This document shows positions 44,436 to 53,408 of a stretch of DNA of 64,000 nt, piece after piece. Origin of the DNA: Janibacter terrae NBRC 107853 (lineage in GTDB: Bacteria > Actinomycetota > Actinomycetes > Actinomycetales > Dermatophilaceae); contig NZ_BCUV01000007.1 in NCBI RefSeq assembly GCF_001591405.1, forward strand, positions 1,054,001 through 1,118,000. Reading direction: 5' to 3'. The first letter of the stretch is position 1. Every line of letters starts with the position of its first letter. The position numbers and the translations under genes were made by a program. The notes under the pieces are model-generated. The model did not search any database and was not told the DNA's origin. It saw only the letters and a list, made by a program, of their open reading frames with translations.

Positions 44436-45187
44436 TCACCCTGACCGATGTCCGCAAGACCTACGGGAGCGAGGTGACGATCGGCCCGGTCGACCTCGAG
44501 ATCCCGGCCGGGGGCGTCACCGCGCTCGTCGGGCCCAACGGCGCGGGCAAGTCGACGCTGCTGACGATGATCGGGCGCCTGCTCGACCTCGACGAGGGCA
44601 GCATCGAGGTGGCCGGCTACGACATCGCGAGCACCGCGTCCAAGGACCTGGCCAAGATCATCTCGATCCTGCGGCAGGAGAACCACTTCATCACCCGGCT
44701 CACGGTGCGCCAGCTCGTGGGCTTCGGACGGTTCCCGCACTCGCAGGGCCGGCTGACCGTCGCGGACGAGGAGGTCATCTCCCGCTCGATCGACTTCCTC
44801 GACCTCACCGAGCTCGAGGGCCGCTACCTCGACCAGCTCTCCGGCGGGCAGCGGCAGCGGGCCTATGTCGCGATGGTCCTGTCGCAGGACACCGACTACG
44901 TGCTGCTCGACGAGCCGCTCAACAACCTCGACATGCAGCACTCGGTGCACATGATGCGCCTGCTGCGTCGGGCAGCGACCGAGCTGGGCCGCACGATCAT
45001 CGTCGTGCTCCACGACATCAACTTCGCCGGGCACTACGCCGACCGGATCTGCGCCGTCAAGGAGGGGCGGGTCGTCGAGTTCGGCACGCCGGAGGAGATC
45101 ATGACCGACGAGGTGCTCACGCGGGTCTTCGACACCGACGTGCAGGTGATCGCCGGGCCCAACGGCCCGCTCGCCGTGTACTACTGA
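44432..45187 (+). CDS. Iron-siderophore ABC transporter ATP-binding protein
   Basis: A 251-residue ATPase: Walker A GPNGAGKSTLL near residue 35, Q-loop ILRQENHF near 80, signature QLSGGQRQRAYVAMVLSQ near 135, Walker B YVLLDEPLNNLDMQHS near 157, switch His VLHDIN near 195. It matches FepC/FhuC. It powers ferric-siderophore import through the two upstream permeases and is last in the iron-boxed operon. Confidence 0.93.
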   Translation: MITLTDVRKTYGSEVTIGPVDLEIPAGGVTALVGPNGAGKSTLLTMIGRLLDLDEGSIEVAGYDIASTASKDLAKIISILRQENHFITRLTVRQLVGFGRFPHSQGRLTVADEEVISRSIDFLDLTELEGRYLDQLSGGQRQRAYVAMVLSQDTDYVLLDEPLNNLDMQHSVHMMRLLRRAATELGRTIIVVLHDINFAGHYADRICAVKEGRVVEFGTPEEIMTDEVLTRVFDTDVQVIAGPNGPLAVYY

Positions 45188-45199
45188 GTCGCGGGGGAG

Positions 45200-46024
45200 T
45201 CAGCCACCGCCGGGCTCGACCTGCCGCGGCGCCACGAACCGCGCGCGGGGCGGACGGGCGTCGGCAAGGTGACGCCCCATCGCGGTCTCGGCGGCCACAG
45301 GGTCGCCCGCGACGACGGCCGCCCGGACGAGGTCCAGGTGCACCAAGAGCTTCTCGCCGTCGAGGCCCAGAGGGGCGATGTCGCGGTCCTGGAAGGCGAT
45401 GATCGAGCCGCTCGCGAAGGCGACGAGCAGGGGGTTGTTGCTGCACTCCGCCAACCGTCGGTGGAAGTGCATGTCGTACCGCACCGCATCCTCCAGGCCG
45501 ACCCCCCGGTCCGCCGGAGACAGCCCGAGCTGCTCGTCCAGTGCCAGCAGGTCGTCCAGCTGGGTGTCTGTCCGGCGTTGCGCGGCCAGCCGCGCCGACA
45601 ACGGCTCCAGCTCGTCGCGGACCTCTGAGATCTGGTCGTAGGTCAGCTCCGCCCCGTCGAGCGCCAGGCTCATCCGACCGCTCAACCCGTCCGCGATGAC
45701 GGCGGGGTCGATGTCCTCGACGATGTGCCCTCCCTTCGGCCCCCGGACCACCCGGATGGCCCCCTTGACGCGCAGCGCTCGCAGCGCCAGGCGCATCGTC
45801 GGTCGGCTCACTCCGTGGTTCTCGGCCATGACGTCCTCGGAGGGCAACCGGTCACCGGGGCGCAACGAGCCGTCGAGGATGGACTCCGTCAGCAACGTCG
45901 AGATCTGCTGGACCGCGCTCAGCACCTTGCGGTTGAGTCGAGGGTCGAGTGGGCGGACCTCGACGGGAGTCGAATTGCCTTGGGGCGCAGGGGGGCTCGG
46001 GTCCTCGCCAGTTCCGCGCATCAT
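45200..46024 (-). CDS. GntR family regulator, FCD subfamily, for the Rieske operon
   Basis: A 274-residue regulator. A 30-residue leader precedes the winged HTH (ILDGSLRPGDRLPSEDVMAENHGVSRPTMRLALRALRVKGAI) at about 48-92; the FCD domain follows (EVRDELEPLSARLA, VRYDMHFHRRLAECSNNPL). The LPSEDVMAENHGVSRPT HTH is close to FadR-type. It is divergent from the dioxygenase operon at 46211, so it probably responds to that operon's aromatic amine or acid product. It is unlike the GntR at 11015 in sequence and operator. Confidence 0.88.
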   Translation of the reverse strand: MMRGTGEDPSPPAPQGNSTPVEVRPLDPRLNRKVLSAVQQISTLLTESILDGSLRPGDRLPSEDVMAENHGVSRPTMRLALRALRVKGAIRVVRGPKGGHIVEDIDPAVIADGLSGRMSLALDGAELTYDQISEVRDELEPLSARLAAQRRTDTQLDDLLALDEQLGLSPADRGVGLEDAVRYDMHFHRRLAECSNNPLLVAFASGSIIAFQDRDIAPLGLDGEKLLVHLDLVRAAVVAGDPVAAETAMGRHLADARPPRARFVAPRQVEPGGG

Positions 46025-46183
46025 CGCGCAGCCACCTCTCGCTCACCAGACGACTCTCTTCAGGCTACCCGGTGCCGGCCGGCAGGCACCCGACCGTTCC
46101 GCTCCCGATACGCCAAGTTTTCTTCGTTTACGCCAGCCCGGACGTGGGACACCGTCATAGGCCTACCGGCCGTGACGACCCCT

Positions 46184-46201
46184 CGGTCGTCTGCCTGACA
46201 A
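46184..46201. promoter_or_regulatory. Inverted repeat before the dioxygenase operon
   Basis: GACGACC-CCTC-GGTCGTC, perfect 7-bp arms, ends 9 bp before the ATG at 46211. It may be the operator of the divergent GntR regulator, but no second copy is present to test it. Confidence 0.4.
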
Positions 46202-46210
46202 GGAGCCTGC

Positions 46211-47512
46211 ATGACCGTCACGCGTGAGACCTCGACGAGGTCCTGGTCCAACCTGGTCAAGCCCGACCGGGTCCATCGGGACCTGTACACCGACCCCACC
46301 GTCTTCGCCCGGGAGATGGCGGTGATCTTCGGGCAGACCTGGGTCTACCTCGCCCACGAGAGCCAGCTCCCCGAGCCCAACTCGTTCTTCCGCGCGAAGC
46401 TCGGCCTCCGCCCGCTCCTCATCACGCGCGACCGCAAGGGCGAGATCCGGGCACTGTTCAACAGGTGCTCCCACCGCGCCGCGACCGTCTGCCGCGAGGA
46501 CTCGGGCATCGCCAAGCAGTTCCAGTGCCCGTACCACGGCTGGACCTTCCGCAACACCGGCGAGCTGGTCGGGGTGCCCTGGCCCGGGGGCTATGGAGAG
46601 GACTTCGACAAGTCCGAGCTCGGTCTCACGGCGGTCCCGCGCGTCGAGTCCTACCGCGGCTTCATCTTCGGCACCCTCTCGATGGACGCGCCGTCGCTGA
46701 CCGAGCACCTCGCCGGCGCGACCGAATGGCTCGACTACTGGATCGACCGTGCGCCCACCGGCCAGGTCCAGCTGCGCAGCGCCGCCCACCGGATGGCCTA
46801 CCGCGGCAACTGGAAGCTGGCCTTCGACAACGCCGGCGACGGGTACCACCCTGCGTTCTCGCACCGCTCGCTGCTCGACATGGCCGGTCGCCTCGGTGAC
46901 AGCAAGGACATGGCCTACTTCGGCAAGAGCCCCGACGAGGGGACGATGACGGTCCGTCAGCTCGGCAACGGGCACAGCGTCATCGACCAGCGCACCAACT
47001 TCGCTGCCCCCGGCGACATCTGGCGCAACCAGCGTCCCCAGCCGGGCCGCGAGTGGATCGAGGAGACCCTGCGGGAGCGGTACCCCGACGAGGCCGACCA
47101 GTACCTCGACCTGTGCTCGGGCTCGATGATCAACCTCAGCATCTTCCCCAACCTGCTGATCATCGGCAACCAGGTGCAGGTCGTCGAACCGCTGGCGATC
47201 GACCAGACCGAGCTCGTCTGGTGGGCCAGCACCGTCGAGGGTGTCCCGGAGCTGGTCAACACCATGCGCATGCGCACCCAGGAGGACTTCCCCGCCTTCG
47301 GTGAGCCGGACGACCAGGCCAACTTCGAGGAGGCCCAGATCGGCCTGGGGATCGGCGAGGTCGAGTGGATCCTCATGAACCGCGGGCTCGGTGTCGATGG
47401 TTGGGACGGTACCGACGAGCACGGTCGCCGACTCAGCCCCGTGACCGACGAGCTGCACATGCGGGGGTACTACGCCGAGTGGACCCGCCTCATGGAAGGA
47501 GCCGGCCGATGA
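46211..47512 (+). CDS. Aromatic-ring-hydroxylating dioxygenase large subunit (Rieske)
   Basis: A 433-residue Rieske oxygenase alpha subunit. The [2Fe-2S] ligands are in FNRCSHRAATVCREDSGIAK...CPYHGW near residues 82-107 (CxH...CxxH). The mononuclear iron site is in AFDNAGDGYHPAFSHRSLLD near 204-222. It would dihydroxylate an aromatic ring with O2. First gene of the operon; start ATG with AAGGAG upstream. Its downstream partners (GS-like and amidotransferase-like) make an aromatic amine the likely substrate; a benzoate-type substrate is an alternative. Confidence 0.92.
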   Translation: MTVTRETSTRSWSNLVKPDRVHRDLYTDPTVFAREMAVIFGQTWVYLAHESQLPEPNSFFRAKLGLRPLLITRDRKGEIRALFNRCSHRAATVCREDSGIAKQFQCPYHGWTFRNTGELVGVPWPGGYGEDFDKSELGLTAVPRVESYRGFIFGTLSMDAPSLTEHLAGATEWLDYWIDRAPTGQVQLRSAAHRMAYRGNWKLAFDNAGDGYHPAFSHRSLLDMAGRLGDSKDMAYFGKSPDEGTMTVRQLGNGHSVIDQRTNFAAPGDIWRNQRPQPGREWIEETLRERYPDEADQYLDLCSGSMINLSIFPNLLIIGNQVQVVEPLAIDQTELVWWASTVEGVPELVNTMRMRTQEDFPAFGEPDDQANFEEAQIGLGIGEVEWILMNRGLGVDGWDGTDEHGRRLSPVTDELHMRGYYAEWTRLMEGAGR

Positions 47513-48099
47513 CCGCCACCGACTACTCGGACACCTCCCGCTGGTCGTACCACGTCGACGAGGTCTGGTACGAGCGGCTCACCGGGTTCGTCGCCACCCT
47601 CGGCGAGGACTGGCCGATCGCCGACCCGACGACGACCGCGGAAGCGGCGGCCTACCTGCACCGGGAGGCGCGGTACGTCGACGAGGGCCGGTTCAACGAG
47701 TGGATCGACCTCTTCTCGGACGACTGCCTCTACTGGGTGCCGATCACCGCCGGTTCCGGCGACCCGCGTCGCGAGGTCAGCCACGCCTTCGACGACCGCC
47801 GCCGGCTCACCGACCGGGTGCACTGGCTGCGCACCGGCTTGGCCTACTGCCAGATCCCGCGATCGCGCACCCGTCGTCTGATCACCAACGTCGAGGTCCT
47901 CGACGACACCACCAGCGGGCTGCGGTTCATCCGCTCCAACGTCCTGGTCACCGAGTTCCGCGCCGGCGTCACCAAGCTCTACTCCGGATGGTGCGGCCAC
48001 GTGCTGCGGCCGAAGGGGGAGGGCTGGGAGATCGTGCTCAAGCAGACCAACCTGCTCGACTCCGAGCACGGCCACGAGAACCTCACGTTGGTGCTGTGA
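47509..48099 (+). CDS. Aromatic-ring-hydroxylating dioxygenase small subunit
   Basis: A 196-residue beta subunit with the NTF2-like fold: EAAAYLHREARYVDEGRFNEWIDLFSDDCLYWVP near residue 40 is the family block, and TRRLITNVEVLDDTTSGLRFIRSNVLVTE near 122 follows. It has a structural role, building the alpha3beta3 oxygenase. It is coupled to the large subunit by ATGA. Confidence 0.9.
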   Translation: MTATDYSDTSRWSYHVDEVWYERLTGFVATLGEDWPIADPTTTAEAAAYLHREARYVDEGRFNEWIDLFSDDCLYWVPITAGSGDPRREVSHAFDDRRRLTDRVHWLRTGLAYCQIPRSRTRRLITNVEVLDDTTSGLRFIRSNVLVTEFRAGVTKLYSGWCGHVLRPKGEGWEIVLKQTNLLDSEHGHENLTLVL

Positions 48100-48395
48100 T
48101 GTCCGACGAGCTGCAGGACGCCATCGCACAGCTGCGGTCGGAGACGGAACGTCTGCGCCACCGGTGCGCCGCGCTCGAAGCCGTCGTCGAGCGCCAGGGA
48201 CGGCGCCTCGTCGCGCTCGACGAGCTCGCCGTCCAGGTCCGGGCGATGCACTTCTGGGACCACTCGGTCTACGAGGTCGTCCCCGACGAGAGCTTCGTGG
48301 CGGTCGACCGGGACGAGGCCGTCGGGCTGCTCGGCGCCCTCGCCGAGGTCGACCACTGGCGCCCCTGGCACACCACGGTGGAGCACACCCGGTGA
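48099..48395 (+). CDS. Unknown 98-residue protein inside the dioxygenase operon
   Basis: I do not recognise this protein. Residues 1-40 form a heptad-like coiled coil (ELQDAIAQLRSETERLRHRC, then ALEAVVERQGRRLVAL). The remainder is acidic and aromatic (MHFWDHSVYEVVPDESFVAV; VDHWRPWHTTVEH), with four Trp/His-rich positions. The start overlaps the small-subunit stop (TGATG), and its stop overlaps the next start (GTGA), so it is an obligate member of the operon. It may be an assembly, oligomerisation or regulatory factor; I see no counterpart in the classic tdn/atd/dca gene sets. Confidence 0.78.
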   Translation: MSDELQDAIAQLRSETERLRHRCAALEAVVERQGRRLVALDELAVQVRAMHFWDHSVYEVVPDESFVAVDRDEAVGLLGALAEVDHWRPWHTTVEHTR

Positions 48396-49084
48396 CCGAC
48401 GAGACGATCATCATCAGCCACATCGACACCCCCGACGTCGCGTGGATCATCGAGGAGCTCGACGCTCGCGGGATGCCGCACCGGATCGTGCACACCTTCG
48501 GCGGCGAGACCCTGCCCGACGACCCGCAGCGGGTCGTCGTCCTGGGCGGGCCGACCAGCGTGTACGACGAGCTGGACGATCCTCCCTTCGTCGCAGAGAT
48601 GGAGTGGATCCGCGCCGCGATCGACGCGGGCGCCCCCACCCTCGGCATCTGCCTCGGGTCGCAGATCCTGGCGCACGTGCTCGGCGGGGCGGCGGTGCCG
48701 GGCACGCAGGGTTTGGAGTACGGGCAGACGCAGGTGCGCCGCACCGACGTCGAGCACCCCCTGTCCGATGCCATGGACGGGACCTTCTTCTCGTTCCACA
48801 GCGACACCTTCGAGCCTCCGCCGGGGGTCGACATCCTCGCCACCAGCGACCGTTACCCGCAGGCGTGGTCCCTCGGGAGCGCGCTGGCGGTGCAGTTCCA
48901 TCCCGAGATCTCCCCGGACGGCATCCGGGACCTGATCGCCCGGGAGGGCCCCAAGCTGCGCGCGGCGGGGCTCGACGTCGACGCCATGCTCGCCGACGCA
49001 GAGGCCGCCGCCCCGACCTCCCGCGCCGCGGCGGCCGCCCTCATCGGCGGCTGGCTGGACCTCCCCCCTTCGACCCACCGGTAG
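48392..49084 (+). CDS. Class I glutamine amidotransferase-like protein (TdnT/AtdA2-like)
   Basis: A 230-residue GATase domain. The nucleophile elbow is LGICLGSQILAHVLGG near residue 86 with catalytic Cys, and AVQFHPEISPDGI near 165 supplies His-Glu. In aniline pathways the equivalent (TdnT/AtdA2) is thought to hydrolyse gamma-glutamyl conjugates, controlling glutamylanilide levels. It starts at a GTG coupled to the 98-residue gene. A GMP-synthase-like role is possible from fold alone, but the operon argues otherwise. Confidence 0.87.
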   Translation: MTDETIIISHIDTPDVAWIIEELDARGMPHRIVHTFGGETLPDDPQRVVVLGGPTSVYDELDDPPFVAEMEWIRAAIDAGAPTLGICLGSQILAHVLGGAAVPGTQGLEYGQTQVRRTDVEHPLSDAMDGTFFSFHSDTFEPPPGVDILATSDRYPQAWSLGSALAVQFHPEISPDGIRDLIAREGPKLRAAGLDVDAMLADAEAAAPTSRAAAAALIGGWLDLPPSTHR

Positions 49085-49137
49085 CCGGCCCACCTGCGGC
49101 CGGACGGCGACCCATCTCCCCACGAAAGAAGACCCAC

Positions 49138-50628
49138 ATGAGTGCAACCAGCAACTTCATCGAGCGGCACGGCATCTACTCGGAGGAGCAGCGCGCCGCG
49201 GCGAGCGAGCTCCTCGCGCGGATCGACGAGCTCGGTCTCGACGCGATCCGGATGACCTGGCCCGACCAGCACGGTCAGCTGCGCGGCAAGAGCATGTCTC
49301 GCGACGGTTTCGAGAGCGCACTCAAGGGTGGCATCGAGATCACCATGGCGCCGTACTTCTTCGACACGGCCAACGGGATCGTGTTCAACCCGTTCTCGCC
49401 CGACGGTGGCTTCGGCATCCCCGAGCTGGCGGGTTCACCCAATGTCGTCATGGTCCCCGACATCCCGACCTTCCGGGTCCTGCCGTGGGCCGAGGGCACC
49501 GGCTGGGTGATGTGCGACCTGTACTCCCGCCACGGGTCCCCGTTCCCGTTCTCGCCGCGCTCGATCCTCAAGCGCACCCTCGCGGACCTCAAGAGCGAGG
49601 GGTACGACCTCGTCACCGGTCTGGAGATCGAGTGGTACCTCACCCGGCTGCTCGACGACAACGTGGTGAACGGTTCGCTCGGAGCACCCGGCATCGCCGC
49701 CGACGCCCCGATCGTCGCGCCGGTCGCCCGCGGGTACAGCTACCTGCTCGACGACCACCTCGACGAGATCGACGAGCAGCTGCGCCCGATCCGTCGCGCG
49801 GTCCAGGCGCTCGGGCTGCCGCTGCGCTCCACCGACGACGAGTGGGCACCCAGCCAGGTGGAGTCGACATTCGACGTGCTGCCCGGTCTGGAGGCGGCCG
49901 ACTCGGTGACCCTCTTCCGGATGGCGGTCAAGCAGGTCGCCAAGCGCAACGGGCACCTGGCGTCGTTCATGTGCACCCCGGCGATCGCGGGCTTCTACGC
50001 CAGCGGGTGGCACCTGCACACCTCGCTCAACGATGTCACCGGCGCCAACGCCTTCGTCCCGGGGGAGGGCCAGGAACTCTCGGACGTCGGCATGCACTAC
50101 ATCGGCGGGACCCTCGCGCACGCGCAGGCGGCCTCGGTCTTCACCACGCCGACCGTCAACGGCTACCGTCGTCGCCGTCCGTACTCCCTGGCCCCCGACC
50201 GGCTCACCTGGGGCAACGACAACCGGGCCGCCCTCATGCGGGTCATCTCCAACCCCGGCGACCCGAGCTCTCACGTGGAGAACCGCGTCGGGGAGCCGAG
50301 CGCGAACCCGTACCTCTACATCGCCTCGCAGGTTGCCGCCGGCCTCGACGGCATCCGCCGCAAGACCGCCCCGGGCGCCGCGAGCATCGACCCCTACGCG
50401 GCCGACGTGCCGCAGCTGCCGCAGTCGCTCGGCAGCGCGATCGACGCCCTCGAGAGCGACTCCTTCTTCCGGGAGGCCTTCGGCAGCAGCTTCATCGACT
50501 ACCTGGTGACGATGAAGCGCTTCGAGGTGGGGCGGTACGAGGAGTGGGTCGCGAGCAACCCCGACCGGGAGGCCGACGTCAACGGCGTGACCGACTGGGA
50601 GCACCGCGAGTACTTCGAGAAGTTCTGA
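49138..50628 (+). CDS. Glutamine-synthetase-family ligase (gamma-glutamylanilide synthase-like)
   Basis: A 496-residue GS-fold enzyme. MTWPDQHGQLRGKSMSRDGF near residue 41 is the beta-grasp start; YDLVTGLEIEWYLTRLLDD near 160 the Glu cluster; GWHLHTSLND near 286 the ATP/Glu site; and ENRVGEPSANPYLYIASQ near 381 the distal site. It would glutamylate an amine with ATP. In tdnQ/atdA1 this makes gamma-glutamylanilide as the dioxygenase substrate. 53 bp separate it from the amidotransferase, with CGAAAGAAG upstream. The amine specificity is inferred from context. Confidence 0.87.
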   Translation: MSATSNFIERHGIYSEEQRAAASELLARIDELGLDAIRMTWPDQHGQLRGKSMSRDGFESALKGGIEITMAPYFFDTANGIVFNPFSPDGGFGIPELAGSPNVVMVPDIPTFRVLPWAEGTGWVMCDLYSRHGSPFPFSPRSILKRTLADLKSEGYDLVTGLEIEWYLTRLLDDNVVNGSLGAPGIAADAPIVAPVARGYSYLLDDHLDEIDEQLRPIRRAVQALGLPLRSTDDEWAPSQVESTFDVLPGLEAADSVTLFRMAVKQVAKRNGHLASFMCTPAIAGFYASGWHLHTSLNDVTGANAFVPGEGQELSDVGMHYIGGTLAHAQAASVFTTPTVNGYRRRRPYSLAPDRLTWGNDNRAALMRVISNPGDPSSHVENRVGEPSANPYLYIASQVAAGLDGIRRKTAPGAASIDPYAADVPQLPQSLGSAIDALESDSFFREAFGSSFIDYLVTMKRFEVGRYEEWVASNPDREADVNGVTDWEHREYFEKF

Positions 50629-50652
50629 CCCGCACAACCAAGGAGAACGATC

Positions 50653-50976
50653 ATGATCACCGTCCGGCTCACGTCCCCCTCGGGCGAGCTCCACGAGGTC
50701 GTCGGCAGGCCCGGCAGCTCCCTCATGGAGACGGCCGTCAAGCACGGGGTGCCCGGCATCGTCGCGGAGTGCGGCGGAGCCTGCTCCTGCGCGACCTGCC
50801 ACGTCTACGTCGACGAGGAGTTCGCGACGCAGGTCGGCGGAGCGGACGACTGGGAGGACGAGATGCTCGAGGAGGCCGTCGCCCCGCGGCGGCCGACGAG
50901 CCGCCTGTCCTGCCAGATCAAGTTGAGCGAAGAGCTCGAGGGACTGTCGGTCACGATCGCGCCGGAGCAGGAATGA
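50653..50976 (+). CDS. [2Fe-2S] ferredoxin, adrenodoxin/putidaredoxin type
   Basis: A 107-residue ferredoxin with the Cx5Cx2C...C set: AECGGACSCATCHVYV near residue 38 and a last Cys in RLSCQIKLSEEL near 86. It carries electrons from the reductase encoded next to the Rieske cluster. Start ATG with AAGGAG. Its stop overlaps the reductase ATG (ATGA). Aniline dioxygenases of Proteobacteria use one fused reductase instead, so this two-protein chain is a difference. Confidence 0.92.
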   Translation: MITVRLTSPSGELHEVVGRPGSSLMETAVKHGVPGIVAECGGACSCATCHVYVDEEFATQVGGADDWEDEMLEEAVAPRRPTSRLSCQIKLSEELEGLSVTIAPEQE

Positions 50977-52193
50977 GCGCCGGCGTCGTCATCATCGGCG
51001 GGGGCCAGGCGGGCGCCCAGGTCGCGCAGTCACTGCGCGAAGGGGGCTACCCCGACCCGGTCGTCATCGTCGGCGAGGAGGCGATCTCCCCGTACCAGCG
51101 CCCGCCGCTGTCGAAGGCCTACCTCGCCGGCGAGGCGGACCGGGAGAGCCTGGTCCTGCGGGACGACTCGTACTACGAGGCGCAGGACATCACGGTCATC
51201 ACCGGTGACCGGGTCGAGACGCTCACCCTCGACCCGGGCGAAGGGGGCCGCGCCACGACGGCCAGTGGCGCGGACCTCCCCTTCGCCCACCTGGTGCTGG
51301 CGACCGGCGCAGCGCCCCGGTCGCTCACCCTGCCCGGGTTCACCGGTGACGCGGTCCACGTCCTGCGGGACCTCGAGGACGCCGACCGGCTCGCCGAGGG
51401 CCTGGCGAGCGCGCAGCGGGTCGTCGTGGTCGGTGGCGGGTTCATCGGGCTGGAGGCGGCCGCCGTCGCTCGAGCCCGTGGGTGTGCGGTCACCGTGCTC
51501 GAGGCGGCGCCGCGGCTGCTCGGGCGGGCTGCACCACCGGAGATCTCGACGTTCGTGCAGCAGCACCATCAGGCTCGCGGGATCGAGTTCCATCTCGACG
51601 CGCGGATCGCCGGGCTGCGGCAGGCCGACGGCGGGCTCGAGGTGGTGCTCGAGGACGGCGCGAGCCTGCCGGCGGACCTCGTCGTCGTGGGTGTCGGTGC
51701 TGCCCCGCGGACCGAGCTCGCCGAGGCGATCGGCGCCGAGGTCGACCAGGGAATCGTCGTCGACGAGTTCGCCCGGACCACCCTGCCGGGTGTGTACGCC
51801 GCGGGCGACTGCACCAACGGCGGGCACGTCGAGTTCGTCGGTCGGATGGAGTCGGTCCAGAACGCCATCGACCAGGCCAAGACGGTCGCCGCGTCCATCC
51901 TCGGGCAGCAGCAGCCGTACGCGACCGTGCCGTTCTTCTGGTCGGACCAGGCCGATCTGCACCTGCAGATGGCCGGGATCGTCGGTCCGGGTGACGACTG
52001 TGTCGTGCGCGAGGGCGCTGATGACCTGGCGGTCCTCGCCTTCCGTGAGGACGGGAGCTTCCGCGGGGTCGCCACGGTCAACCGGCCTCGCGACTTCATG
52101 GTCGGGCGGCGGGCCCTGCACCACGGGCAGCAGCTCGACCGGACCCGGCTCGCCGACCCTGAGGTGTCGATGCGGGACCTGCTCCTGGGGTGA
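50973..52193 (+). CDS. NAD(P)H-ferredoxin reductase, FAD-dependent
   Basis: A 406-residue reductase of the putidaredoxin-reductase type. FAD site GVVIIGGGQAGAQVAQSLRE near residue 4, NAD site RVVVVGGGFIGLEAAAVARARG near 147, and TTLPGVYAAGDCTN near 268 are the diagnostic GxGxxG and ATG/GD motifs. The C-terminal HYDE-like FFWSDQADLHLQMAGI near 315 fits the family. It feeds electrons through the ferredoxin to the oxygenase and ends the operon. Confidence 0.92.
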   Translation: MSAGVVIIGGGQAGAQVAQSLREGGYPDPVVIVGEEAISPYQRPPLSKAYLAGEADRESLVLRDDSYYEAQDITVITGDRVETLTLDPGEGGRATTASGADLPFAHLVLATGAAPRSLTLPGFTGDAVHVLRDLEDADRLAEGLASAQRVVVVGGGFIGLEAAAVARARGCAVTVLEAAPRLLGRAAPPEISTFVQQHHQARGIEFHLDARIAGLRQADGGLEVVLEDGASLPADLVVVGVGAAPRTELAEAIGAEVDQGIVVDEFARTTLPGVYAAGDCTNGGHVEFVGRMESVQNAIDQAKTVAASILGQQQPYATVPFFWSDQADLHLQMAGIVGPGDDCVVREGADDLAVLAFREDGSFRGVATVNRPRDFMVGRRALHHGQQLDRTRLADPEVSMRDLLLG

Positions 52194-52209
52194 GGCCGTG
52201 CCGGCCCGC

Positions 52210-53379
52210 TCAGCCCGCCACCGGCTCCGACACCCGGCTGACCGGCTCCGCGACAGGGGCCAGCTCGGCACGGCGCTCGTAGGCCCACCCGGGTCCGCGC
52301 AGCAGGAACCCGAAGCGGTCGGCCCAGGTCGGGGCCGTGGCGACGTCCGTGGCGATGTCCCGCCACTCGTGCGTGGCGATCGTCCTGACGTCGAAGGTCT
52401 CGATGTTGCGGGTCAGCCCGTAGCGCACGCGTTCGACCTCGGGCTCGAAGGTCCCGAAGAGCTTGTCCCACAGGATGAGGATCGAGCCGTGGTTGATGTC
52501 CAGGTACTGCCGCTGGCTGCCGTGGTGGGCCCGGTGGTGGCTCGGGGTGTTGAGCACCCGCTCAAGCCAGCCGATCGAGCGCACCGCCTCGGTGTGGATC
52601 CAGAACTGGTAGATGAGGTTGAGCGCCCGCGCGTCCTCGATGTACCTCGGCGGCACGCCGGCGAGGGCGAGCAGCCCGTACGGCACGGCCATCGTGAAGC
52701 CCTCGGCGACCGGCTGCCGCAGGGCGGTCGAGAGGTTGTAGCGCTCGCTGCTGTGGTGCACGACGTGCACGGCCCACAGCCAGCGCGACTCGTGGGACAG
52801 GCGGTGGTTCCAGTAGTAGATGAAGTCCCAGCCGGCGATCCCGAGCAGGTAGCTCGCCGCACCCGTGCGCAGGCCGAAGGGGGCGAGCCGCGCCAGCCGC
52901 GTGGCCGAGGTCTGAGCGGTCCAGACGGTGGCGGCGGCGACGGCCGTCGAGGCGACCGCGGCGACGGCCGAGCCAGCGGTCAGGAGGCCGAGGGCGTCGG
53001 CGCGGGAGCGCACGGTGACCGGTGGTGCCGCGTCGGAGGGCAGGGTGCCGGCCTCCGGGAGGGTGCCGCCGTGCTCGCGGCGGCGGCGCAGGACGTCCCC
53101 GACCGTCGTGGCCGCGCCCGCGGCGGCGCCGAGGGCGAGGAGGGCGGTGCCCCCCTTCGTGCTGCCGGGGGTGAGGCGACGCAGGAGCGGGCCGGTGACG
53201 AAGGGGGTGACGAGGCTGCCGACTCCCATCGTCAGCGAGGCGATCGTGTCGCCCAGCTCGTAGTCGCCCGCACGCTCCTCGCCCGGTGCGGCCGGGTGCC
53301 GGCGCTGCCACCACAGCTCGGCGCCCATCGCGCCGATGAAGGCCGGGATGGCGAGCACGGTGAGGTCGGGTCGTGCCAT
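52210..53379 (-). CDS. Sterol desaturase / fatty acid hydroxylase superfamily membrane protein
   Basis: A 389-residue di-iron membrane enzyme. The His cluster is complete: YYWNHRLSHESRWLWAVHVVHHSSE near residues 175-200 and NTPSHHRAHHGSQRQYLDINHG near 255. Several membrane helices surround it, with one charged loop near 75-110. It hydroxylates or desaturates a lipid; substrate unknown. It is divergent from a TetR regulator, with the operator between them, and not part of the dioxygenase operon although it lies convergently 16 bp past it. Confidence 0.88.
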   Translation of the reverse strand: MARPDLTVLAIPAFIGAMGAELWWQRRHPAAPGEERAGDYELGDTIASLTMGVGSLVTPFVTGPLLRRLTPGSTKGGTALLALGAAAGAATTVGDVLRRRREHGGTLPEAGTLPSDAAPPVTVRSRADALGLLTAGSAVAAVASTAVAAATVWTAQTSATRLARLAPFGLRTGAASYLLGIAGWDFIYYWNHRLSHESRWLWAVHVVHHSSERYNLSTALRQPVAEGFTMAVPYGLLALAGVPPRYIEDARALNLIYQFWIHTEAVRSIGWLERVLNTPSHHRAHHGSQRQYLDINHGSILILWDKLFGTFEPEVERVRYGLTRNIETFDVRTIATHEWRDIATDVATAPTWADRFGFLLRGPGWAYERRAELAPVAEPVSRVSEPVAG

Positions 53380-53408
53380 GTCGGGGCTCCTTCGCCTCGG
53401 GACGGGAC

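Noticed and set aside
46070-46092. GGTGCC...GGCACC dyad upstream of the dioxygenase operon as operator
   Set aside because: Imperfect, GC-only, and partly within sequence near the GntR start; similar chance dyads are common at this base composition.
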